Positions 41,630 to 52,042 of a stretch of DNA of 64,000 bases are shown here, piece after piece. The translations under genes were made by a program, and so were the position numbers. Each line of letters opens with the position of its first letter. The stretch's first letter is position 1. The stretch is taken from NCBI RefSeq assembly GCF_000001735.4, contig NC_003076.8:6200001-6264000 (forward strand). The letters are read 5' to 3'. Source of the DNA: Arabidopsis thaliana (lineage: Eukaryota > Streptophyta > Magnoliopsida > Brassicales > Brassicaceae). Under the pieces are notes generated by a model, which did not search any database, was not told the DNA's origin, and was given only the letters and a program-made list of their open reading frames with translations.

Positions 41630-43479
41630 ATGAATAGGACTAACCCTGATCAAGTTGAGATCATATTGGAGGAGCCGCTCAAGGCTAAAGCTGTGATGGA
41701 AAAGACTAACCCTGATGGTGCTCAAGAGCTTCCTTCATCTGGTCTCGAACAGGCTCCACTTCATCTCAATCAGAAATCTGGTGAGAAGAGAAAGAGAGAA
41801 GGATTGGTGAGAAGAGAAAGAGAAGCTGGAAACAGCAGCGAGAATGAAGAAGTTATTATTGTTGGTGACACTAAAGCTATAGAAGATTTATGTTTTGATG
41901 GAGGAGAGCAGTCTCAGAAGTCTGTGTATAGCAAGCGGCAAGCTTTCGTTGCACAGAGCAACAGAAATGGTGAAGGGTCTTTGGGCAAGGAAGAAGCAGG
42001 AGAAGAACCAGAAAGAGCAAAGTAGGTTTTAGCTTTCAATGACTTTGATAAGCTGAGGGAAGAAGTACACTTTGAAGTTGGCCAGACCTGGGCTCTTTAT
42101 GATACAGTGGATGGGATGCCTAGATTGTATGCTCAGATCAAAGAAGTTTTTGTTTCTGGTTTTAATGTTACTGTCACGTGGCTTGAGCCTGATCCATATG
42201 ACGAGGAACCAATACAGAGGTATGAAAAAGACTTGCCTGTTTCTGTTGGTAGGTTTAAACTTGGAAAAGATGAGACTATTAAAGATCACACAAGGTTTTC
42301 TCACTTGGTTCATTGCAATAAAGGAAGTAGCGCGGGTAAATTCTGTATATACCCAAGAATAGGAGAGACATGGGCTATCTTCAAGGGTCGCTACAAATCT
42401 CTCATGACGAGCTTTGACATCAACTGGTTAGCTGATCCCGGTTCTCCCTGGAAATATCAGTACGCATTTGTCGAAATCGTGTCAGAAGATGCTGGATCAA
42501 GTGACCCTTTATCTGCTGGTTTCTTGCATAAAGCAAAAGGCTTCTTAAGCTTGTTTTGTCGCTTTAATGAGGAAATTGTTACATCTTATGTTCGTAATTC
42601 CGATGTTTATCAATTCTCTCATTGTGTTCCATCATTTAAGACGACTGGAAAGAAGCAGAAGGTGTGCCTCGAGGTGCTTATGAGCTGGATCCTACTGCAT
42701 TACCAACAAATATCAAAGAGATAGACGTCCCTTTGCATCTACTAGCAGAGCCTAAAGAGTCAAACTCCGAGAATAATACGTATTCGCAATGCGTGCACTT
42801 TGCTTGCAAGGGAAGGACTTATGAAACAGGCCAAGTCTGGTCATTTTGCAGTGGTGACGATTACTTGCCCCGGTACTATGGCAAGATTCAGAAAATCACA
42901 TTTGTTCAGGCATTTGAGCAGGATCCAGTAGTTAAATTGCATGTAGGTCGGCTAAAGGCTACAGTAATCAAAGGCGTCATCCAGTGGATTGACAAGAGAA
43001 TGCCCACTGGCTGTGGGAGTTTCCGGGCAACTAAAGCTCTTGAAATATTCACTGATCTTGATGTATTTTCACGTCAGATTAGCTCAGAGGATGGAAATAA
43101 TTACAGTATCATGCCAAAGACTGGTAATATTTGGGCTATTTACAGAAACTGGAGTAATGACATTGATGTGGTTGATCTTCAATCCCAAACTTATGATCTT
43201 GTGGAAATTCTGGATGATAAACAGGACTACAAGGTTCTGTTGTTGGCACCTGATGGTGGCTTTAAATTAGCAGATCGTGCAGGTTTTGGTTCGGTGTATT
43301 TAGCTGCTACTGAGCACTGGATTGATGGCAAGGATGTAAGATTCACAATCCCGAAATCCGAACTACTCAGATTCTCGCATCAAGTTCCAACTTCGAAAGT
43401 AACAAAAGAGATACATGGAGCTTTGCAAGAAGTCTATGAACCTAATATTGAGGCATTACCAGTGAACTTGATTCTATGA
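41630..43479 (+). pseudogene. DUF3444-only gene 1, broken by a stop and a frameshift
   Basis: Two DUF3444 repeats without a J domain. It opens at ATG 41630 (MNRTNPDQVEII); another in-frame ATG is at 41696. A basic NLS-like GEKRKRE is near 41780. An in-frame TAG at 42023-42025 precedes FNDFDKLREEVHFEVGQTWALYD, the start of the first DUF3444 domain. Near 42650-42663, after FKTTGKK, a net one-base loss moves the frame so the second domain is read in another frame to 43479 (IEALPVNLIL). A splice that removes the TAG cannot be excluded: TTTTAG ends at 42031. DUF3444 is a plant-specific domain of unknown function usually found in DnaJ proteins. Probably the locus annotated as At5g18710. Confidence 0.7.
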
Positions 43480-43914
43480 CTCTGAAGCTGAAACAAAGAC
43501 AGTGGATCAACGGTAAGGGAGAGGAAGATTAGTTCCCTTTTTTTTGTTTTTTTTTCTGGTTAAGAGAGGTACTTATGGTGGTTTAGATTAAGATGAGAAA
43601 CGTCAGGTATTAAGACCATTGAGCAAAGGGAGGAAAGTGAGGGAAGGGTAGAGATGGATTCCTTATTGTTAGCTTTTGGTGCATTTTGTCAAAAAGTTTG
43701 TTCTTTGGTTTAAGATGTAAGACCTGTAACTTTCTCCATGATTTTAAAAAGCATGTGCTTCTCTTGTTTGTTCAAATCTATGGAAAAATCATGTGTACAG
43801 TTTCATGGTTTCAGCCGTTCACAGCTTCACATCAGTTCAAAACTAAAAGCTGAGTAGTAGTAAACTTTGAAAAGTTCAAAATTTCTCATAAATGATACAA
43901 AACTAAATGATCAT

Positions 43915-43926
43915 TTTCCCGCCAAA
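43915..43926 (+). promoter_or_regulatory. E2F consensus site upstream of DUF3444 gene 2
   Basis: TTTCCCGCCAAA, a full match to the plant E2F site, about 540 bases before the ATG. A telo-box-like TAGGGTTTA occurs downstream at 44173-44181. The spacer 43480-44464 otherwise holds the 3' flank of gene 1 and a 5'UTR with an intron ending near CTGCAG (44425). Confidence 0.55.
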
Positions 43927-44464
43927 TGGACTAATATCCGAAAAACAGGGATATATTTTCTTCAGAGCGAGATATTTAAGTCACATCACGACCACGATTC
44001 ACATATCACAACTTCTCTCTTTTCCGGTAAAAACTTCCGCCAACGGAGACCGATGTGTGTTCTGGTTGCCTAAATTGACCGAATCGGTTCGTTAATTGCG
44101 TACCTATATGTTTTGTTTTTGTTAATTTCTGTATCTCTAAGTCGCATCCGAATCTAGGGTTATTGCTCAATCTAGGGTTTATGTGTTCTCGTGAGGTTTG
44201 GGTTACATAAATACAAAAGACGCTTAATTTAGGTTTCTTATTTCTTTCTTCTAGCTTGAGGTGCTTTTCACTTTCTACACTTTGTCTTTAGGGCACTTGC
44301 AAATTTTAGCTCTTTTTCAATTTTGATCTGTGTGCTTTTAGATTTACGTTTTGTCCCTATGTGTATTATCTTACCAATGTTAAAGTATCTTGATGTCCAT
44401 TTATATATTTTTCTATCTTCTGCAGGAAAGTTGTTTTCTTGAGTGCTTATTGTCCTTTTGTTTG

Positions 44465-46169
44465 ATGATAGATACCACTTCAAACAAGCTTTTAAGAAGG
44501 AGAGCTGTTTCAGAGACTTTGATGAAAGGGACTTGTGCTGAGAGTGTTGGTAAGAAGAGAAAGAGGAACGAGTATGATGATAGTTGCATTGCTAGATATA
44601 TCGGTGCTGTAAGTAACAATAGAAGAGGGTCTAGTGACAATGGAGATGCATGCATAGGAGAAGAGTCGGCACAAGCAAACATTTCTGAATGTGTTGTTGG
44701 TCCAAAGTTTAACGACTTTAGTAAGCTGAGGGAAGAAGCAAACTTTAAAGTTGGTCAGACCTGGGCGCTTTATGATACAATGGATGGGATGCCTAGATTG
44801 TATGCTCAGATCAGGAAAGTTTCAGCTCCTTGTTTTGGTCTTATGATTACATATCTAGAGCCAGATTCAAATGATGAGAAAGAGCTCCAATGGTTTGAAA
44901 AAGACTTGCCTGTTTCTGTTGGTAACTTCAGGCTTGGGGAAAATAAGAGCACAAAAGATCGTTCAATATTTTCACATGTTATTCATTGCAATGAACGGAG
45001 CAACGCTAGTTGTTTCAGCATCACTTGTCGTTTCATCAGTACTTATCATTTTAGTGTATCCCCTAGAAATGGAGAGACTTGGGCGCTTTTCAAGAACTGG
45101 GATATTAAGTGGTCTTTAAAACCAGATTCTCACCGCAAATATGAGTATGAATTTGTCAAGATTCTGTCAGATTACGCTGATGAAACTGGTGTATATGTTG
45201 CATACTTGCATAAAGCAAAAGGATTTGCTAGTGTGTTCTTTCGAATGGGAAGAGGTTATGAAGGTATATTTCGTATTTTACCTCAGAGTTTGTATCGGTT
45301 CTCCCATAGGATTCCTTCCTTTGACTGGAATTGAAGGAAAAGGTGTGCCAAAAGATGCTTACGAGCTGGACAAAGCTGCGTTACCAGAAACAATCGAAGA
45401 GTTCATCGTGCCTTTAGACTCTGAGAGTAATATAAAGTCTAAACGCCAAGATATATACTTTGCTAGCAAGGGTAATGTTTTTCTGACTGGCCAGATTTGG
45501 TCATTTTACTGTGGTGATGATTCTTTGCCTCTGTACTACGGTAGGATTCAGAAGATCACTTTTACCCAGGCATTTATGCAGGATCCTGTATGTAAATTAC
45601 ATATAGGTCGGCTAAAGGCTACTCGTTTCCCTGCGGATGTTATCGACTGGGAAAACAAGGGAACGCCTGTTGGTTGTGGAACTTTCTACGCAAGAAAAGC
45701 TCTAGAAATAATCACCCCAAGTGAGGTTTCACTTCAGATAACTCCTCAAACCTCTATTGATGGCATTGAATATACCATTCTCCCCAAGATTGGCGAAGTT
45801 TGGGTGATATACAAATACTGGAGTCGTGACATGGATGCAGAGGACTTTAGTTTTGCTTCTTATAACATTGTTGAAATTCTTGATGACACCTTGGAGTATA
45901 AGGTCCAATTGCTGAAGCACGACCCCTTTTATAAAGATCATAAAAAGGAGAATACGTTGTTAAGGGCAGTTAAGAAGAATGAGAGCTGGGAAATGGAAGG
46001 GTCGGGATCGTATATACCAACATATACGATCCCGAAAAGGGAAAGGATCAGATTCTCGAATAAGGTTCCTGCTTCACGTGTAACCATAGAGATGTACGGA
46101 GAGCTAGTGGATCTTATAAGTGTTGATTCTAGAGCATTACCTTCACACCTAATTGCTTCAGACCATTGA
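44465..46169 (+). pseudogene. DUF3444-only gene 2, broken by a 5-base deletion
   Basis: ATG at 44465 (MIDTTSNKLLRRRAVSE). An NLS-like VGKKRKRNEYDD is followed by the first DUF3444 domain (FNDFSKLREEANFKVGQTWALYDT ... GETWALFKNWDIKWS ... LYRFSHRIPSF). The frame stops at 45334 after FDWN. Compared with genes 3 and 4, five bases are missing around 45326, between PSF and the conserved TG motif; the second domain continues in another frame to 46169 (SRALPSHLIASDH). A truncated protein of about 290 aa with one domain is still possible. The variable acidic linker seen in genes 3 and 4 is mostly missing. Probably the locus recalled as At5g18720. Confidence 0.75.
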
Positions 46170-47203
46170 GCGAAGATGGTGAGGGAAGCCAGTGATTCCT
46201 TTTTGTTAGATTATTGGGGCATTTGGTGAAAAAGGGTTTTGTTTTTTCGGTTAAGAATCTTAAGACTTTCTCCATGATGTAAGAATGTTCTTATCTATGA
46301 TATGAGAGAGCAAGTATTTGCAGGTTGGTCTAAAATTATCTCTAACTAAATACGTTTTTTGAGTTGAAAGTAGTTAAAAGTATTTCTTGCATCTGTTGGA
46401 TGAGGTTTTTGCTGATCTGCTCTTTCAGACTTAACTTAAGTCACTTAAGTGACCTCTCTGCAGATCACAGATTTTTAACCTTGTCTAATTCTCATTCACG
46501 TTTTAAAATGCTTGGCTCTATGGTTGGTTTATAAATTCATGACAAATGACTCAAGAACAAAGAAGCAAGGGAGGTGATAAAATTTGTCCAGGTTAGTTAT
46601 AAAGTTAAACTGTTTTTTTTTTTTTTTTTGTGTTATGTTGATCTATCAAAGTTTAAGGAAATACAATAAGTCAATACTTTGATCCTTTACTCTGTGGATC
46701 AAAATTTATAATTATACATCTCTCTACTGATCACATATAATTTTACATTAAGAGATCTCTCTACTGAATACTGATCATCCGTTTTCCGCCAAATATATTG
46801 ACAATGAACTTTATTTACCGCGAAAAGATTTAAGAATTCTTTTTTTTTTCCAGTCACTCTCACTTCTTATAGCCCGTCAAAAGTCTCCGCCGACGACGAC
46901 TGCGATTTGCTTTTGTCGCAACCATTTTGTTGGTAAAATTATCGTAGATTGTATTCTTTGCTTGATGTCGTATCTGTGTTTGTAGCTGAATCTAGAGTTT
47001 ATGTTTTCTTCTCGCATTTTTTCCCATTGTGGTTTCTTATTACATTCTCTAGAATTGAGATGCTTGTAACGTATTTTCGTCTGCGTGATTATTCTGTATT
47101 CTGTTCGGCGTTTTGTGTCTCTTTTTAAGACCGATTTTAACCAGAAACTGTATTTTCTCATTTTCTTCAGGAACCCATTGAGGTGGAATTTCACTTCGTT
47201 TTG
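46170..47203 (+). promoter_or_regulatory. spacer and promoter of DUF3444 gene 3 with paired E2F-like sites
   Basis: TTTTCCGCCAAA at 46782-46793 and ACCGCGAAAA (E2F-like core on the reverse strand) at 46817-46826. The same pair and nearly the same spacing recur before gene 4. The rest is 3' flank of gene 2 and a 5'UTR whose intron ends at TTCTTCAG near 47170. Confidence 0.55.
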
Positions 47204-49197
47204 ATGATGGATGTCACTGCAAATGAGCTTCTTAGAAGGAATAATGATGTCCAGATTAGGACTGATTTGGTTGCATCGACGACACCCAAGAACCAGCAAG
47301 AAAAGGCTCAAGCTTTCTCCTTGCAACAACAGAAGAAAGTCCCAAGTAAGAATCCAGACATACATTTCTTTGGAAATAGATGCTCATTTGGTTTGAGCTG
47401 TGCTGGTAAGGTTGGTGAGAAGAGAAAGAGGAATGAGTATGGTGAAATTGTTTATACTGAAAATCGCAGCAAGCCTGAAGATGTTACGTAAATCTAGGCA
47501 ATAAAAGAGTGTCAGGTGATATTGGAGGTGCAGGAGAAGAAGAGTCTGGAAGCGGAAAGCAACTCCATGAAATTGATCTTTGCAAAGAAACATTGCCAGA
47601 TGTCTTTAACATGAATGCTCAAGTGGGAGTTGCAATGGGGATCTCTCAGAATCTTGAGGCAGATAATAACTCTTTTTTGTGTGATTCAGGTTCAGCAGGT
47701 GCAGTACCACAAAAGATTTCTGGATGTGCTGGTTTGAAATTTAATGACTTTGATAGGCTGAGGGAAGGAGTAAAGTTTGAAGCTGGTCAAACCTGGGCTA
47801 TTTATAATAATACGGTGGATCAGATGCCTAGATTGTATGCTCAGATCAGAAAAGTTTCAGCTCCTTGTTTTAGTCTTAGGATTACATATCTAGAGCCAGA
47901 TCCAGATGGTGAGAAAGAGACCCAATGGTTTGAGGAAGACTTGCCTGTTTCTGTTGGTAAATTCAGGCTTGGGGAAAATAAGAGCACACAAGATCGTTCC
48001 ATATTTTCACATGTTATTCATTGCAATGAACGGAGCAACACTAGTTGTTTCAGCATCACTTGTCGTTTCATCGACACTTGCCATTTTAGTGTATCACCTA
48101 GAAAAGGCGAGACATGGGCGCTTTTCAAGAACTGGGATATTAAGTGGTCTTCAGAGCTAGATTCTCACCGCAAATATGAGTATGAATTTGTCGAGATTCT
48201 GTCAGATTACGCGGATGAAGCTGGTGTATATGTTGCATACTTGCATAAAGCAAAAGGGTTTGCTAGTGTGTTCTTCCGAATGGGAACTGGTTATGAAGGT
48301 ATATTTCGTATTTTACCTCGCAGTTTGTATCGGTTCTCTCATAGGGTTCCTTCCTTCAAATTGACTGGAGACGAAGGAAACGGTGTGGCAAAGGATGCTT
48401 ATGAGCTGGATGAAGCTGCGTTACCTGAAACAATCGAAGAGTTCATCATGCCTTCAAACTCTGAGAGTGAAACAAAGTCTGAACACCAAGCCATCTACTT
48501 TGCTAGTGAGGGAAAGGTCTTTCAAACTGGCCAGATCTGGTCATTTCACAGTGGTTATGATGATTTGCCTCTATACTATGGTAGGATTCAGAAGATCACT
48601 TTTACTCAGGCATTTAAGCAGGATCCGGTAATTAAACTACACATAAGCCGGCTAAAGGCTACTCGTTTCCCTGAAGATGTTATCAACTGGAAGTACGGGG
48701 GAATGCCTGTTGGTTGTGGAACATTCTACGCGAGAAAAGTTCAAGAAATAATCACCCCGAGTGAGGTTTCACATCAGATAATGCCTCAAACCTCCATGGA
48801 TGGCATTGAATATACCATTCTCCCCAAGATTGGTGAAGTTTGGGCGATATACAGATACTGGAGTCGTTACATTGATGTCGATCGCTTGGAATTCGGTCTT
48901 TATGACATTGTTGAAATTCTTGATGACACTCTGGACTATAAGGTCCAACTGCTGACGCAACAACCTGTTTCTGATGATCGTAATGATATGGAACATAGGT
49001 TGTTTAGGGCATGTACGGAGTATACTTCTAACGAGGATGATGGGTCGGAACCAATATTTACGATCCCAAAGACGGAAAGGATCAGATTCTCGAATAAGGT
49101 TCCTGCAACGCGTGTAACGAAAGAGATGTACGGAGAGTTGGAAGACAATTCAAAAGTTGAGTTTAGGGCAACACCTATAAACGTTATACACTGTTGA
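47204..49197 (+). pseudogene. DUF3444-only gene 3, with a 2-base insertion in the linker
   Basis: ATG at 47204 (MMDVTANELLRRNNDV). The first frame runs through an NLS-like VGEKRKRNEYGE to TEDVT-like PEDVT and stops at 47491. Compared with gene 4, two extra bases (AC) near 47487 shift the frame. Thereafter both DUF3444 domains are open from about 47509 to 49197, without further lesions: GQTWAIYNNTVDQMPRLYAQI, KGETWALFKNWDIKWSS, GQIWSFHSGYDDLPLYY and IGEVWAIYRYWSRYID. An internal ATG at 47611 (MNAQVGVAMG) would give a protein of about 528 aa with both domains but no NLS, so function may survive. Recalled as At5g18730. Confidence 0.7.
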
Positions 49198-50059
49198 ACA
49201 GATGAACTGAAAGAAGAGAAGACGAGAAGTGCCAAGTATTATTTTCTGGTTAGCTTTTGGTACATCTTTTGATTATGAATCTTATGACTTTCTCTTATGA
49301 TGATGATGTTCTTATATGTGATATGAAACAACAAATATTTTGTAGCTTGGTATGTTGTAATTTTTCTCACTTTTTGTGTAGTTTAAGTGAAAATTAATCA
49401 TTGACAAAAAAAAAAAAAAAGTTAAAATTAATCTACTAATTCTTGCATATGTTCTTGTAATGTGATGTGGTTTTTGCTGTTTTGCTTTTTTAGACTCAAG
49501 CAATCAATCTCTCTGCAGACTATAGATTCAACCTTATATCTTTTTCCAAATTCGGTTATAAAATTACATTTGTCACTTTGTTTGATTAATAATTATACAT
49601 TTGTTTCCCGCCAAAATATATTGCCAATTTAACATTTACCGCGAAAATGGTTACAAGGTTAAATCAATATTTACTAATTTACATTAGAGACAGTAGAAAA
49701 TAAAAATAATTTCTATTCTCTTCTTCTCCGGCAGAAGTCTCCACCACCGCCGCCGAAGATTGCGTTTTGCTTTTTGTTGCTCTTTGTTGATCGAACTGGT
49801 TAGTCGACTGTTATTAGTTGTATATCTGAAACTCTGAATCTAAGGTTTATCCGTTTACGTTAGGGAGGTTGATTTAGGAATGGAGTTCTCATTACTTATT
49901 TTGATTTGAAATGCTTCAAAAATTAGACCTTTCTTAACTTTTTCTGCGTGATTTTTCTGTGTAACACACCTAATGTCTATTTGCGTTTTCTTTCTGTGTG
50001 TCCTTGTTTAAACAGATTCTAGAGAAGAAAGTTGTCTTCTTGAGTGTCTATTTTGTTTG
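49198..50059 (+). promoter_or_regulatory. spacer and promoter of DUF3444 gene 4 with paired E2F-like sites
   Basis: TTTCCCGCCAAA at 49604-49615 and ACCGCGAAAA at 49638-49647 repeat the arrangement before gene 3. A 5'UTR intron probably ends at AAACAG near 50016. Confidence 0.55.
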
Positions 50060-52042
50060 ATGATGGATGACACTGTGAATGAGCTTCTAAGAAGGAAGAA
50101 AGCTGTCCTAAATCATCAGATCAAGAGTGATTTGGTTGCATCCACACTTGCGAATCATCAGGAAAAACCTCAAGCTTTCTCCTTGCTACAACAGAAAGAT
50201 GTCCAAACTAAGAGTCCCGGCACGCATTTCAGTAACTGTGCAGTTAAGGTTGGTGAGAAGAGAAAGCGGAACGAGTGTGGCGGCATTTGCAATACTGAGA
50301 ATCGTAGCATGACTGAAGATGTTGTAAATCTAAGTAAAGACAGAAATGTAGACAGCAAAAGAAGTGCGTTTAGTGATAATGGAGATGCAACACAAGAGTT
50401 TGGAAGCGGAAAGCAACTCCCTGAGGTTGATTGTTCTAAAGACCCAATGTCAAATGCTCAAGTGGGAGCTGTAGTGGGAAACTCTCGAAATCTTGAGGTG
50501 GATCAAAATTCTGGTTTATGTGATTCAGAATCAGGAGGTGTAGTACCACAAAAGATTTCTGGATTTGCTGGTTTGAAATTTAACGACTTTGATAAGCTGA
50601 GGGAAGAAGTAAACTTCGAAGTTGGGCAGACCTGGGCTATTTTTGATCCAGTGGATGGAATGCCTAGATTGTATGCTAAGATCATAAAAGTTTCAGCTCC
50701 TTGTTTTGGTCTTAGGATTACATATCTAGAGCCAGATCCAGATGGTGAGAAAGAGCTCCAATGGTTTGAAGAAGACTTGCCTGTTTCTGTTGGTAACTTC
50801 AGGCTTGGGGAAAATAAGTGCACACAAGATCGTTCAATATTTTCACATGTGATTCATTGCAATGAATTAAGCAACACTCTTTGTTTCAGCGTCACTTGTC
50901 GTTTCATCAACACTTGTCATTTTAGTGTATCCCCTAGAGAAGGCGAGACATGGGCGCTTTTCAAGAACTGGGATATTAAGTGGTCTTCAGAGCCAGATTC
51001 TCACCGCAAATATGAGTACGAATTTGTCGAGATTCTGTCAGATTACGCTGATGAAGCTGGTGTATATGTTGCATACTTACATAAAGCAAAAGGATTTGCT
51101 AGTGTGTTCCTCCGAATGGGAACTGGTTATGAAGGTATATTTCGTATTTTACCTCGCAGTTTGTATCGGTTCTCCCATAGGGTCCCTTCCTTCAAACTGA
51201 CAGGAGTGAAAGGAAAAGATATGCCAAAAGATGCTTATGAGCTAGACCAAGCTGCCTTACCAGAAACAATTGAAGAGATCATTGTGCCTTCAAACTCTGA
51301 GAGCAATATAAAGTCTAAACGCCAAGCCATCTACATTGCTAGCAAGGGATAGGTTTTTCAGACTGGCCAGATCTGGTCATTTTACAGTGGTTATGATGAT
51401 TTGCCTCTGTACTATGGTAGGATTCAGAAGATCACTTTTACTCAGGCATTTAAGCAGGACCCTGTAATTAAACTACACATAGGTCGGCTAAAGGCTACCC
51501 ATTCCCCTAAGGATGTTATCGACTGGGAAGACAGGCAAATGCCTGTTGGTTGTGGAACATTCTACTCAAGAAACGTTCTAGAAATAATCACCCCAAATGA
51601 GGTTTCACATCAGGTAGTTCCTCAAACCTCAATGGATGGCATTGAATATACTATTCTACCCAAGATTGGTGAACTTTAGGTGATATACAGATACTGGAGT
51701 AGTCTTATTGATGTTGAGGACTTGGAGTTTGGTCTTTATGACATGGTTGAAGTTCTTGATGACACTTTGGACTATAAGGTCCAACTGCTGGAGTACGAAT
51801 CCGTTCATGATGATGATGATGATGACGATGAAAATGGGAATAGGTTGTTCAGGGCATGTACGGAGTATACTTATAACGAGGCTGAAGGGTCCGAACCAAT
51901 ATTTACGATCCCAAAGTCGGAAAGAATCAGATTCTCGAATAAGGTTCCTGCTTCTCGTGTAACCAAAGAGATGCATGGAGAGTTAAAAGAGTTTTTAAGT
52001 GTTGATTATAGGGCAACCCCTATAAATGTTATACACTGTTGA
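50060..52042 (+). pseudogene. DUF3444-only gene 4, two in-frame TAG stops and no frameshift
   Basis: ATG at 50060 (MMDDTVNELLRRKKAV). NLS-like VGEKRKRNECGG, a full variable linker, then the first DUF3444 domain (VNFEVGQTWAIFDPVDGMPR ... GETWALFKNWDIKWSS). A TAG at 51350-51352 replaces a Lys codon present in gene 3, just before the second domain (VFQTGQIWSF-like). A second TAG at 51677-51679 replaces the Trp of the conserved GEVWAIY motif. The frame is otherwise continuous to 52042 (TPINVIHC), so the lesions are point changes. A GAT run near 51807-51832 encodes poly-Asp. A 430-aa one-domain product remains possible. Recalled as At5g18740. Confidence 0.75.
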
